Assembly (NCBI RefSeq): GCF_017813355.1 | Contig: NZ_JAGIYZ010000008.1 | Location: 121,808 to 185,807 of the forward strand | Origin: Roseomonas nitratireducens | GTDB lineage: Bacteria; Pseudomonadota; Alphaproteobacteria; Acetobacterales; Acetobacteraceae | Length of the DNA: 64,000 bases | Direction: 5' to 3' | Shown: piece by piece, positions 16,964 through 25,734 of the stretch | Numbering within the stretch: position 1 is the stretch's first letter | Layout: each line of letters starts with the position of its first letter | Notes under the pieces: generated by a model | Databases searched by the model: none | What the model was told of the DNA's origin: nothing | What the model saw: only the letters and a program-made list of their open reading frames with translations | Made by a program: the position numbers and the translations under genes

Positions 16964-17707
16964 GTGAGCCAGCAGACCGAACTCGACAGGGTGAAGGGCC
17001 GCATCCGCGCCCTGGCGGCGCGCACGGTGGATCGCGGCTGCTCGGAGGCCGAGGCCCTCGCCGCCGCGCAGAAGATCGGCGAGCTGCTCGAGATCTACGG
17101 CCTGACCATGTCCGAGGTGGAGCTCCGGCAGGAGGCCTGCATCCAGCGCCAGGTCGTCTTCGAAGGGCCGCGGCTGCAGGCGCTCGGCACCATCTTCCTG
17201 CCCATCATCGACCTGACCGAGACCAAGGGCTGGATGGTCGGGCGGAACACCTTCGTCTTCTTCGGGCTAGAACCCGATGTGCTGATGGCGGAGTACCTGC
17301 TGCACGTCGTCGCGCGCGCGGTCGACCACGAGGAAGCGGCCTATCGCGCGAGCGACGCCTACCGGCAGGGGCGCGCGACGCCGCAGAACCGGCTGCGCAG
17401 CTTCCGCTACGGCTTCGCCGAGCGCGTGTCCAGGCGCATCGCCGATCTCGCCGCGCATCGCCGCGCGGCGGAGGAAGCGGCGCGGACGCCGACCGCCTCG
17501 GGCACCGCCCTGGTGCTGGTGAAGCGGCGGCTGATCGCCGAGGGCTTCAGGGACCTCGGGATCCGGCTGCGCACCAGCTACACGACGCGCACCGTGCGGG
17601 ACGGGACGGCGTATCGGAACGGGATGGAAGCCGGCGGGCGCGTCAGCCTCGAGCGGCCGGTCGACGGCGCGTCCGGCGCGCCCGCCCTGCCGCGCCGGCC
17701 GCGATGA
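16964..17707 (+). CDS. DUF2786-domain protein
   Basis: This protein has about 247 residues. The N-terminal 45 match the DUF2786 pattern (VKGRIRALAARTVDRGCSEAEALAAAQKIGELL), a small helical module. The rest resembles the companion DUF7168 region, with a basic stretch around RSFRYGFAERVSRRIADL. No enzymatic function is established. The GTG start is chosen because it directly precedes the conserved domain; a TTG at 16883 would add 27 residues of poor character. Its stop overlaps the start of the HExxH gene. Confidence 0.7.
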   Translation: MSQQTELDRVKGRIRALAARTVDRGCSEAEALAAAQKIGELLEIYGLTMSEVELRQEACIQRQVVFEGPRLQALGTIFLPIIDLTETKGWMVGRNTFVFFGLEPDVLMAEYLLHVVARAVDHEEAAYRASDAYRQGRATPQNRLRSFRYGFAERVSRRIADLAAHRRAAEEAARTPTASGTALVLVKRRLIAEGFRDLGIRLRTSYTTRTVRDGTAYRNGMEAGGRVSLERPVDGASGAPALPRRPR

Positions 17708-18135
17708 CGAGCGCGCGCGACCGGCGGCTCTATGCCTGGGAGAACCGGGTCGTGGCGCCGCTGGACCGCTCGGAGGTGCCGTTCGAGCGGATGCAGGCGA
17801 TCGTCGACCATGTCTGGGCGGCGGAGGGCCTGAAATGGCCGCCGCGCGTGCGGGCGCGCAAGGCATCCCGGGCGACGCTCGCGACCGGAAGCCGCCTGGC
17901 GATCGAGGCGCCGGCGAGCCTGCCGAGCTGGGTCCTGCTGCACGAGATCGCGCATGCGCTGACCAGCACGGCGGAGGGCGCGGGCGACGGCCACGGCCCC
18001 GACTTCGTCGGCACCTATGTCCGGCTGCTGGTGCGCCACTGCCGGATGGACCGGGCGATGCTGGAGGAGACGCTCGCGGCCGATGGGATCCGTTGGAACC
18101 CGGAGGCGCGGCCTGCCTTCGTCGATGGGGCGTGA
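17704..18135 (+). CDS. Putative zinc metallohydrolase (HExxH, small)
   Basis: This 143-residue protein has an HEIAH zinc motif (His80, Glu81, His84) and a further HGPDF at His97, the probable third ligand. This layout is like SprT-like/minigluzincin-type small metallopeptidases. There is no signal peptide, so it is intracellular. The ATGA overlap with the DUF2786 gene suggests the two are made in a fixed ratio and work together. Similar pairs exist in phage and accessory regions, but I see no phage genes here. Confidence 0.7.
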   Translation: MTSARDRRLYAWENRVVAPLDRSEVPFERMQAIVDHVWAAEGLKWPPRVRARKASRATLATGSRLAIEAPASLPSWVLLHEIAHALTSTAEGAGDGHGPDFVGTYVRLLVRHCRMDRAMLEETLAADGIRWNPEARPAFVDGA

Positions 18136-18172
18136 GGCGCGCGCGGCGCGGAGGGCATCGGATGCGGAAAAG

Positions 18173-18247
<75 letters not shown>

Positions 18248-18264
18248 GCTCCGTGCGGGCGGCG

Positions 18265-18293
18265 CTAATGGCACGGGTCGCGGGGGATTGCAA
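18265..18293 (-). promoter_or_regulatory. Candidate sigma-70 promoter of tRNA-Gly
   Basis: On the minus strand, TTGCAA (18293-18288) and CATTAG (18270-18265) are separated by exactly 17 bases. They lie 18 bases upstream of the tRNA 5' end. The -10 is weak, but position and spacing fit a tRNA promoter. Confidence 0.45.
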
Positions 18294-18394
18294 CCCACCC
18301 CGAGCGACCCGCCCCGCACCCCCTCTCGACAGGCCCGCCGCGCCGGCGCGATCCTGCCCGCCCACGGCACACCGCCGGGAGGAAACGGAACACC

Positions 18395-19366
18395 ATGAAC
18401 CGCCGCACGCTCCTCGGCGCCGCCGCCGGCGCCCTCGCCCTTCCCGCGCTTCGCCCGGCCGCCGCCCAGCCGCTCGACCGGCCGGTGCGCATCGTCGTGC
18501 CCTTCGCCCCCGGCGGCACCTCGGACATCCTGGCCCGGCTGCTCGCCCCCGCGCTGACGCAATCCTTCGGCCAGAACGTGGTGGTGGAAAACCGCACCGG
18601 CGCGGGCGGCAACATCGGCGCCGACCTGGTCGCGAAATCGGCGCCGGACGGGCACACGCTGCTGCTGATCGACGTCTCGACGCTGGCGACCGCGCCCTCG
18701 CTCTACACGCGCCTGCCCTTCGACCTGAAGCGGGACCTCGCCCCGGTCACCATGCTGATCTACGCGCCCTACATCCTGGCGGTGCATCCTTCGGTCCCGG
18801 CGCGCAACGCGGCGGAACTCGTGGCCTATGCCAAGGCCAACCCGACGCGCGTCAATGTCGGCCATGCCGGCATCGGCGTGGGCAACCACCTCACCGGCCT
18901 GCTTCTCACCCAGCATTGGGGCGCGGACCTGACGCAGGTGCCCTATCGCGGCGGCGCCGCGGCGCTGACCGCCGTCGCGGCGGGGGAGGCGCAGATGCTC
19001 ATCAACGGCGCGACCGCCACCGCGCCCTTCTGCAAGCAGGGCACGCTCCGCCCCATCGCCGTGACCGGCCCGGCGCGGCTGGCCGACTTCCCCGACGTGC
19101 CGACCTTCGCCGAGCTCGGCTGGCCGGCCGCGCAATCGGGCACCTGGCAGGGCGTGCTGGCGCAGGGCGGCACCCCGGCGCCCATGGTCAACCGCCTGGC
19201 CACCGACCTGCGCGCCGCCATGGCCGTGCCCGCGACGGCCGAGCGCATCACGGCGCTGGGCGCCGTCAACAAGGTCGAGGGGCCGGACAGCTTCCGCGCC
19301 TGGCTCGATGCCGAGATCGAGGTCTGGGCCGGCGTCGTGCGCGCCAACAACATCCGACTCGACTGA
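18395..19366 (+). CDS. Bug/TctC-family tripartite tricarboxylate transporter substrate-binding protein
   Basis: This 323-residue periplasmic binding protein has a signal peptide with Arg-Arg (MNRRTLLGAAAGALALP). It then has the family blocks RPVRIVVPFAPGGTSDILAR, VVVENRTGAGGNIGADLVAKS, VPYRGGAAALTAVAAGE and DVPTFAELG. Such proteins bind carboxylates or other small organic molecules. No TctA/TctB membrane genes are near, so it must use a distant transporter or act as a sensor. The next gene begins immediately after its stop. Confidence 0.9.
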   Translation: MNRRTLLGAAAGALALPALRPAAAQPLDRPVRIVVPFAPGGTSDILARLLAPALTQSFGQNVVVENRTGAGGNIGADLVAKSAPDGHTLLLIDVSTLATAPSLYTRLPFDLKRDLAPVTMLIYAPYILAVHPSVPARNAAELVAYAKANPTRVNVGHAGIGVGNHLTGLLLTQHWGADLTQVPYRGGAAALTAVAAGEAQMLINGATATAPFCKQGTLRPIAVTGPARLADFPDVPTFAELGWPAAQSGTWQGVLAQGGTPAPMVNRLATDLRAAMAVPATAERITALGAVNKVEGPDSFRAWLDAEIEVWAGVVRANNIRLD

Positions 19367-19867
19367 ATGGCCGAGACGCCGGAAGGGCTGCTCGCCCGCC
19401 TCGCGGCGGCCGGCATCGCGGCCGAGACGCGCCACCACCCGCCGGTCTTCACCGTGGCGGAAAGCCGGGACCTGCGCGGGGAACTCCCGGGCGGGCACAC
19501 CAAGAACCTTTTCCTCAAGCCGGCGAAGGGGGAGGGGCCCTTCCTCCTCGCCACGCTCGAGGAGGAACGCCAGGTCTCGATCAACGCGCTCGCCCGCATC
19601 GCCGAGGCCGGCAAGGTCCGCATGGCGAGCGCCGAGGAACTGATGGCCACCCTCGGCGTCCCGCCCGGCTCGGTCACGCCCTTCGGCCTGGTGAACGCCG
19701 CGCCGGGCAGCGTGCGCTTCGTGATGGACCGGCATCTGGCCGAGGGGTTCGCGCGGATCTGGGTGCATCCGCTGACCAATGCCGCGAGCACCGGCCTCGC
19801 GCCGGCGGACCTGCTGGGGTTCCTGGCCGGGCTGGGGCATCCGGCCACGCTGCTCGACCTCGGCTGA
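19367..19867 (+). CDS. ProX/YbaK-type aminoacyl-tRNA deacylase (prolyl-tRNA editing)
   Basis: This 166-residue YbaK/ProX domain protein removes wrongly charged amino acids, typically Ala from tRNA-Pro, in trans. Visible family marks are PPVFTVAESRDLRGELPGGHTKNLFLKP, where the Lys/Asn region forms the active pocket, and a VTPFGLVN strand. The start is directly adjacent to the Bug gene stop (TGAATG), although a functional link between them is unlikely. Confidence 0.87.
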   Translation: MAETPEGLLARLAAAGIAAETRHHPPVFTVAESRDLRGELPGGHTKNLFLKPAKGEGPFLLATLEEERQVSINALARIAEAGKVRMASAEELMATLGVPPGSVTPFGLVNAAPGSVRFVMDRHLAEGFARIWVHPLTNAASTGLAPADLLGFLAGLGHPATLLDLG

Positions 19868-19979
19868 CGGGGCGCCTCGACCCGCGCGCGGGCCCGGCGT
19901 ATGTCCCCGGACCGGCCCAGCCGCTTGCCGAACCGGCGCGGCGACGCATCTATTCGCAAAGACTAGAGGAATGCCCGCC

Positions 19980-20921
19980 ATGGAAGTCCTGTTCGACCCC
20001 GCCCGACAAGCTGGACCCGGCGCGGCCGGCGACGACGTCATCAAGGACGGCGACCAGAAGACCTTCATGCAGGACGTCGTCCAGGCCTCCCGCGAGGTCC
20101 CGGTCCTGGTCGATTTCTGGGCGACCTGGTGCGGCCCCTGCAAGACGCTGACCCCGGCGCTCGAGAAGGTGGTTAGGGCCGCCGGCGGCCGCGTCCGGCT
20201 GGTCAAGGTCGACATCGACAAGAACCGCCAGCTGGTCGCCCAGCTGACCCAGATGGGCCTGCCGCTGCAGTCCGTGCCGACGGTCGTCGCCTTCTGGCAG
20301 GGCCAGATCCTGGACCTGTTCCAGGGCGCGCTGCCGGAATCGGAGGTGAAGCGCTTCATCGAGGGGCTGCTCAAGGCCGCCGGCGGCCAGATGCCCGGCG
20401 CCGACCTGCTGGCGGAGGCCGAGGCCGCCGTCGCGCAGGGCGACCACGCCGCCGCGCTCGAGCTGTACGGCGCGCTCGCCCAGCAGGAACCGGAGAACGC
20501 CAAGGCCTTCGCCGGCGTCGCCCGCGCCCTGCTGGCGCTGGGGGAGGATGAGCAGGCGAAGGCCGTGCTCGACAACGTCCCCGACAAGATCAAGGAGGCG
20601 GCCGAGATCGCCGCCGCCCGCAGCGCCATCGAGATCGAGGTCGAGGGCCGCCGCGCGCGGGAGATGCGCGCCGAGTTCGAAGGCCGCATCGCCGCCGACC
20701 CGGACGACCACGCCGCGCGGATCGAGCTCGCCACCGCGCTGAACGCCGCGGGCGACCGCGACGGCGCCGTCGACGCGCTGATGGAGGCGATCCGCCGCGA
20801 CCGCGCCTGGAACGAGGAAGCGGCGCGCAAGCAGCTGCTGAAGTTCTTCGAGGCCTGGGGCTTCGACGACCCGGCGAGCAAGGCCGGCCGGCGGAAGCTC
20901 TCGACGCTGCTGTTCAGCTGA
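19980..20921 (+). CDS. Thioredoxin-fold co-chaperone with TPR-like tail (YbbN/CnoX-like)
   Basis: This 313-residue protein has a thioredoxin domain with WCGPC (Cys51/Cys54) over residues 20-125. A helical TPR-like region to the C-terminus contains repeated Ala-rich helices such as AAALELYGALAQQEPENAKAFAGVARALLALGE. This is the CnoX (YbbN) layout: a holdase that protects substrates under oxidative stress and hands them to GroEL. Unlike E. coli CnoX, the redox motif is complete. The second of two nearby ATGs (19980) is chosen because AGAGGA at 19965-19970 is nine bases before it. Confidence 0.9.
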   Translation: MEVLFDPARQAGPGAAGDDVIKDGDQKTFMQDVVQASREVPVLVDFWATWCGPCKTLTPALEKVVRAAGGRVRLVKVDIDKNRQLVAQLTQMGLPLQSVPTVVAFWQGQILDLFQGALPESEVKRFIEGLLKAAGGQMPGADLLAEAEAAVAQGDHAAALELYGALAQQEPENAKAFAGVARALLALGEDEQAKAVLDNVPDKIKEAAEIAAARSAIEIEVEGRRAREMRAEFEGRIAADPDDHAARIELATALNAAGDRDGAVDALMEAIRRDRAWNEEAARKQLLKFFEAWGFDDPASKAGRRKLSTLLFS

Positions 20922-20928
20922 CCGGCGC

Positions 20929-21597
20929 ATGGCGCCCTTCCACCCGCGGCTGGCCGACCTGCCGGAGGAGATCGCGGTCTTCCCGCTCTCCGGCGCGCTG
21001 CTGCTGCCGCAGGGTCGGCTGCCGCTCAACATCTTCGAGCCGCGCTACCTCGCCATGACGCTCGACAGCGTGGCGAAGGGGCGCGTCTTCGGCATGGTGC
21101 AGGCGGACCCGCGCGCGCCGCGCGGGGCGACGGGGCCGGGGGTGTATCGCATCGGCTGCCTCGGGCGCCTGTCATCCTTCAGCGAGACGGATGACGGAAG
21201 GCTGCTGATCACGCTGACCGGCCTGATCCGCTTCCGCATCGCCGAGGAACTGCCGCTCGCCGAGGGCGGCTACCGTCGCGTGCGGGCGGACTACGCGGAT
21301 TTCTCGCGCGACCTGCTGCTCGACGGCCCCACCCCGGCCTTCGACCGGGAGGAGCTGCTCGGCGCGCTCCGCCCCTATTTCCGCGCGCGGGGGATCGACG
21401 CGAACTGGGAGGCGGTGGAGCAGATGGCCGACGCCATGCTCGTCACCACCCTGTCCATGGTCTGCCCCTTCGAGGTGCCGGAGAAGCAGGCGCTGCTCGA
21501 GGCCCCCGATTGCGGGGAGCGGGCGCGCATGCTGGTGGCGCTGATGCGCATGGGCGCGGCCGCCAACGCCCCGCCGCCCGAAGGCCGCCCGAGCTGA
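20929..21597 (+). CDS. Lon-protease N-terminal-like substrate-binding domain protein
   Basis: This 222-residue protein consists of the LON substrate-binding (PUA-like) domain alone, without ATPase or protease. The start [29 protein letters not shown] is diagnostic, followed by the [11 protein letters not shown] strand. Standalone proteins of this type are common next to ybbN in alphaproteobacteria; a role in proteostasis is inferred. It starts seven bases after the YbbN-like stop. Confidence 0.9.
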   Translation: MAPFHPRLADLPEEIAVFPLSGALLLPQGRLPLNIFEPRYLAMTLDSVAKGRVFGMVQADPRAPRGATGPGVYRIGCLGRLSSFSETDDGRLLITLTGLIRFRIAEELPLAEGGYRRVRADYADFSRDLLLDGPTPAFDREELLGALRPYFRARGIDANWEAVEQMADAMLVTTLSMVCPFEVPEKQALLEAPDCGERARMLVALMRMGAAANAPPPEGRPS

Positions 21598-21643
21598 ACA
21601 CCCGGCGGGCCGCCGCGCCCGCATCGACAAGGAGGCGCTGAAC

Positions 21644-21835
21644 GTGCCCGAGACCCACCCCGAAGCGATCGACCCGAGGCTGCTCGAGATCCTGGTCTGC
21701 CCCGTCACCAAGGGGCCGCTGCGCTACGACCGCGAGAAGGGCGAACTCGTCAGCGAGCGCGCCGGCCTCGCCTACCCGATCCGCGACGGCATCCCGATCA
21801 TGCTGCCGGACGAGGCGCGCAAGCTGAACGGCTGA
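21644..21835 (+). CDS. Trm112-family small zinc-ribbon-like protein
   Basis: This 63-residue protein matches the bacterial Trm112/YcaR family: [17 protein letters not shown], then a [19 protein letters not shown] end. In eukaryotes Trm112 activates methyltransferases; in bacteria the role is not settled. Only one Cys remains in the CPVTKGPL site where full zinc ribbons have more. A GTG start with AAGGAGG 8-14 bases upstream is clear. Confidence 0.92.
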   Translation: MPETHPEAIDPRLLEILVCPVTKGPLRYDREKGELVSERAGLAYPIRDGIPIMLPDEARKLNG

Positions 21836-21839
21836 GACG

Positions 21840-22208
21840 ATGTCGGCCGCGCCGACCGAGATCCGCCTCAAGCGCGCCGAGCAGGCGCTCGAGGTCGCCT
21901 TCCCCGACGGCGCGCGCTTCCGCCTGCCGGCGGAATACCTGCGCGTGGAAAGCCCGAGCGCCGAGGTGCAGGGCCATGGCCCGGGCCAGAAGGTGATCGT
22001 CGCCGGGCGCCGCCATGTCGGCATCCTGCGCGTGGAGGCGGTGGGCAACTACGCCGTGCGCATCGTCTTCGACGACCTGCACGACACGGGCATCTACTCC
22101 TGGGCCTATCTGCGCACGCTGGGGGAGGAGCAGGAGGCGCGCTGGGCGACCTACCTCGCCGAACTCGGCGCGCGCGGCCTGTCGCGGGAGCCGCAGCGGC
22201 GGGCATAG
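21840..22208 (+). CDS. DUF971 (gamma-butyrobetaine hydroxylase-like N-terminal domain) protein
   Basis: This 122-residue protein corresponds to the N-terminal domain of butyrobetaine hydroxylases, without the catalytic half. Marks are FRLPAEYLRVESPSAEVQGHG and the C-terminal YAVRIVFDDLHDTGIYSWAYL. Bacterial single-domain members have been linked to iron-sulfur cluster handling, but the role here is unknown. It starts four bases after the Trm112-like gene, in the ybbN-lonN-trm112 run. Confidence 0.88.
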   Translation: MSAAPTEIRLKRAEQALEVAFPDGARFRLPAEYLRVESPSAEVQGHGPGQKVIVAGRRHVGILRVEAVGNYAVRIVFDDLHDTGIYSWAYLRTLGEEQEARWATYLAELGARGLSREPQRRA

Positions 22209-22307
22209 GCGCGACGGCGGCCCGCGCGGCCGCCTCGCGCATCAGCCGCGCGCCGTGTCCGAGCGGCTGGTTCACCGCTCCGGCGTGCCGCCTTCGCGGA
22301 TCAGCCG

Positions 22308-23423
22308 CTAGGCCGCCTTCAGGAAATCCAGCAGCAGCGCGACGGTCTCCGCCGGCTTCTCCTGCTGCACCCAATGCCCGGCGCCGGGCACCAGGTGCGT
22401 GCCGCGCCAATCCGCCGTCGCGCGGGTTTCCATCGCCGCCAGCGCGCCCGGCGCCTGCTGCACGCCCCAGTCCCGCGCGCCGCCGATGAAGCAGGCGGGG
22501 ATGCGGATGCGCGCGCCGGCGAAGGCCTCCATCTCCATGTTCGTGCCGGTGAAGCGCGTGCGGTACCAGTTCAGCCCACCCTGGAAGCCGCTGCGCCCGT
22601 ATTCCTGCGCGTAGACCGCCGTCTCCGCCTCGCTCATCCAGCCGCAGGCGGCGATGGCCTCGGGGGATGGCATCTCATGCGCCACGGTCTGCGGCATCGT
22701 CTCGGCCAGGTCCATCACGTAGTAGGTGGGCAGCTTCGCCAGTTCCTCCGCCGTCCAGCCCTTCAGCGGATGGACGTCGTTGCCCGCCCAGTCGCCCGAC
22801 TTGTGGTGGTAGTAGGCGCGGAAGAAGGCGTGCAGCCCCTGCGGGCTCGCCATCAGGTCGCCATTCGCCGGGCGCGTCGCGTAGTACCAGTGGTAGTGCT
22901 TGCGCGGCCGCGGCAGCGCGGCGAGGTCGGCCGCGATGTCCCGCGCCGGCGCGCGCGCCGAGCTGCCGATCGCCGGCGGCCCGGCGAAGGGCGCGCTCAT
23001 CAGCGCGACGCGGGAGAACACGTCCGGCCGCACGAGGGCGCAGTGGGCGGCGACGGGCGACCCGAAATCATGCCCGATCACGGCGTGCAGCCGGTCGATC
23101 CCCAGCGCGCCGAGCAGCGCGAGCTGGTCGCGGATCAGGTTGAACAGCGCGAAGGGGCGCAGCTCGGCGTCGTAGGCGTCGTCCCAGCCGGTGGTGCGGC
23201 CATAGCCGCGCTGGTCCGGCGCGATCACGTGGTAGCCGGCCTCGGCCAGCGGCAGCATCACCTTCCGCCAGGAATAGGCGAGCTCCGGAAAGCCGTGCAG
23301 CAGCAGCAGCGCCGGCCGGCCGGGATCGCCGGCCTCCAGCACATGCATGGTCAGGCCGTTGATGCCGGGCACCATCCGCGCGCGGATGCCGGCGGGCAGG
23401 GTGCGTGTGCTGAGCGGGTCCAT
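22308..23423 (-). CDS. Epoxide hydrolase-like alpha/beta hydrolase
   Basis: This 371-residue cytoplasmic hydrolase shows the epoxide hydrolase pattern: the oxyanion motif HGFPE (43-47), an Asp nucleophile in GHDFGSPVA, and a catalytic His in GAGHWVQQEKP. Cap-domain Tyr residues occur in the HYHWYYATRPANG stretch. An Asp nucleophile also occurs in haloalkane and haloacetate dehalogenases, so the substrate is open. The start has GGAG upstream on the minus strand; a longer frame adds residues of low quality. Confidence 0.85.
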   Translation of the reverse strand: MDPLSTRTLPAGIRARMVPGINGLTMHVLEAGDPGRPALLLLHGFPELAYSWRKVMLPLAEAGYHVIAPDQRGYGRTTGWDDAYDAELRPFALFNLIRDQLALLGALGIDRLHAVIGHDFGSPVAAHCALVRPDVFSRVALMSAPFAGPPAIGSSARAPARDIAADLAALPRPRKHYHWYYATRPANGDLMASPQGLHAFFRAYYHHKSGDWAGNDVHPLKGWTAEELAKLPTYYVMDLAETMPQTVAHEMPSPEAIAACGWMSEAETAVYAQEYGRSGFQGGLNWYRTRFTGTNMEMEAFAGARIRIPACFIGGARDWGVQQAPGALAAMETRATADWRGTHLVPGAGHWVQQEKPAETVALLLDFLKAA

Positions 23424-23518
23424 CGAGGTCTCCTTCCCCGCCGCCATCCGGCCCGCGAAGCGCCGCGCGATCAAGCCCCGGTTTGACGCGCGCCGCCGCG
23501 CGCCGGATGGTCCGCGCC

Positions 23519-25066
23519 ATGCGGGATGGAATCGCCTGGTCGAACGACCTTCTCACCCTGGCCGCGCGCTTCGCCGGCCGCGTCGCCGTCACCGACGGCG
23601 TCGCAACGATGGACTACGCGACGCTGTCCGCCCGCGCGCATGCGCTGGCGCACCGGTTGCGTGCCGCGGGCCAGCGTGCGGGCACGCCGGTGGCGACGTT
23701 GGTGCCCAACGGCATCGACGCGCCCTGGGTCAGTTGCGGCGTGACCATCGCCGGCGCGGCGGAGGTCGCGGTCAACGCGCATTCCACCGATGCGGAAATC
23801 CTCTGGTACGCGGAACTGGCGGGCTTCCGGCGCATCCTGGCACCCGCCGCGCAGGCGGCGCGGCTGGCGGGCCTCGGCCTCGATCCCTGGCCGATCGAGC
23901 AGATCGCGCCCGACCCGGCCGCCGTTGCGCTGCCGCCCGTGCCCGCGGACGCCTGGGGGCGGATCATCTTCACCTCCGGCACGACCGGGAAGCCCAAGGC
24001 CATCGTGCACACCCATGGCGGGCGCTGGACGGCGCACCTGCTGCAGCGCGCGGTGCTGCCCTTCACGCCGGGCGAGGGCGACCGCGTGCTGCTGATGACG
24101 CCCTTCGTGCACGGCGCATCCCTGATCACGGCCGCTTGGCTGGAACAGGGGGCGGAGGTGGTGCTGCAGGACGGCGTGCGCGCCGACCGCCTGGCCGCCG
24201 TGATGGAGGGCACGCCGCCGGCCGCGATCTTCGCCCCGCCCACGGTGCTGGCGAAGCTGCTTTCGCTGTATCCGGGCCGGCGCTTCGAGGGCGTGCGCGT
24301 GATCTTCTGCGGCACCGCGACGCTGGCGCGGGAATTGTGGCAGCGCGCGGCGGAGGCCTTCGGCCCGGTGGTGCGCGTCACCTACGGCATGAGCGAGTGC
24401 TTCAATCCCATCACCGTGCTGGAACCGGCCGAGGTCGCGGCGGCCATGGCGGAACCCGATGACGGCCTCGGCGCCAATCTCGGCTGGCCGGCGCCGGGGG
24501 TGGAGGTCTCGATCCGCGGCGAGGACGGCGGCGCGCTGCCCCAGGGCGAGGCCGGCGAGATCTTCCTGCGCGCCCGCCACATGACGGGCGGCACCATCAC
24601 CGCCGCGGGCTTCGCGGCGCGGCCGCCGGGCGGCTGGCACCGCACCGGCGACCTCGGCGCGATCGACCGGCGGGGGCGGCTGCGCCTGTCCGGGCGGGCT
24701 GCGGACCTGATGAAGACCGGCGGCTACCGCGTGCATCCTTCCGAGATCGAGGCGGCACTCGACGGCGCCGCGGGCGGCCAGGCGATCTGCGTGCTCGGCC
24801 TGCCGTCCGACTATTGGGGGGAGGTGGTGGTGGCCGTGGCGGAAAGCCCGCCGCCGGGCTGGGAGGACGCGGCGCGGGGCAGGCTCGCCGCGCTCGCCCG
24901 CCCGAAGCATCCGCGCGCCTTCGTCGCCCTGGCCGAATTGCCACGCAACGCGCAGGGCAAGGTCGTGCGGGCGCGGGTGCGGGAGGCGGTGCTGGAGCGC
25001 CACGCGCTCGAGGACGGTCCGCATCCGCGGCTTGTGGCGCGGCGGCCGCAGTCGCCCGCGCGCTGA
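23519..25066 (+). CDS. AMP-forming acyl-CoA synthetase/ligase
   Basis: This roughly 515-residue ANL-superfamily enzyme activates a carboxylic acid as acyl-AMP and then the CoA thioester. The P-loop IIFTSGTTGKPKAIVHTHGG, the YGMSECFNP motif, the WHRTGDLG motif and the late catalytic Lys in PRNAQGKVVRAR are all present. The substrate is unknown. Upstream Met/TTG codons at 23483 and 23507 are possible; ATG 23519 is preferred because it directly precedes the folded part. It is divergent from the epoxide hydrolase gene with a gap of 95 bases. Confidence 0.88.
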   Translation: MRDGIAWSNDLLTLAARFAGRVAVTDGVATMDYATLSARAHALAHRLRAAGQRAGTPVATLVPNGIDAPWVSCGVTIAGAAEVAVNAHSTDAEILWYAELAGFRRILAPAAQAARLAGLGLDPWPIEQIAPDPAAVALPPVPADAWGRIIFTSGTTGKPKAIVHTHGGRWTAHLLQRAVLPFTPGEGDRVLLMTPFVHGASLITAAWLEQGAEVVLQDGVRADRLAAVMEGTPPAAIFAPPTVLAKLLSLYPGRRFEGVRVIFCGTATLARELWQRAAEAFGPVVRVTYGMSECFNPITVLEPAEVAAAMAEPDDGLGANLGWPAPGVEVSIRGEDGGALPQGEAGEIFLRARHMTGGTITAAGFAARPPGGWHRTGDLGAIDRRGRLRLSGRAADLMKTGGYRVHPSEIEAALDGAAGGQAICVLGLPSDYWGEVVVAVAESPPPGWEDAARGRLAALARPKHPRAFVALAELPRNAQGKVVRARVREAVLERHALEDGPHPRLVARRPQSPAR

Positions 25067-25159
25067 CGCGATTTTCACAATCCTCATGGCAGGCTTCTTG
25101 CGCATCGCGCCGCCACGGCGAAATGTTCCGCCCATCGCCAGACCAGGAGACCGTCTTCC

Positions 25160-25633
25160 ATGGCCACCCGTCGCGCCCTGATCGGCGCCGCTGTTCTCGT
25201 CGCGCTCGGCGCCGGCGGCGTCGCGGCGCAGAACTACAACCTCCGCCCGTCCTTCGGGACCGCGAACCTGCGCTTCAACTTCGCCCCGGACCCCTTCGTG
25301 GTGAACGTGACCGCCGGCGGCACCATCCCGGCCGAGCGCATCGGCGGCCCGGGCTGCGTCGGTTCCATCGCCCAGGCGCCGGATGTGCGGCTGAACTACA
25401 CGGCGGGCGGTGGCCTGCCGCTGTGGATCGGCGCCCGCTCGAACGGCGACGTGACGCTGGTCGTCAACCTTCCGAACGGCCGCTGGATCTGCAACGACGA
25501 CTTCCAGGGCACCAACCCGGGCATCGTGCTGCGCCAGCCCATGTCCGGCCAGTACGACATCTGGGTCGGTCATTACGACCGCGGCCGCGGCGTGCCGACG
25601 CAGGTCTTCTTCTCGGAAGTGCCGCCGCGCTGA
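25160..25633 (+). CDS. Exported protein of unknown function, beta-rich
   Basis: This 157-residue protein has a signal peptide (residues 1-23, ending GGVAAQ). The mature part is predicted beta-rich, with NYTAGGGLPLWIGARSNGDVTLV and a C-terminal MSGQYDIWVGHYDRG block. A GxYxxWVGxY ending is seen in pre-peptidase-like beta-sandwich domains, so an extracellular binding or peptidase-associated role is possible. Two Cys (PGCVG, WICND) may form a disulfide. I cannot assign a function. Confidence 0.7.
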   Translation: MATRRALIGAAVLVALGAGGVAAQNYNLRPSFGTANLRFNFAPDPFVVNVTAGGTIPAERIGGPGCVGSIAQAPDVRLNYTAGGGLPLWIGARSNGDVTLVVNLPNGRWICNDDFQGTNPGIVLRQPMSGQYDIWVGHYDRGRGVPTQVFFSEVPPR

Positions 25634-25734
25634 GCGCGGCCGCCCGCCCCGCCCTTGCCGGGCGGGGCGCGGCATGCTGATAGGCGCGGATCAGGCGGGC
25701 CAACCGCCGCCCACCGGTCCGGGAGGATCCCCGC

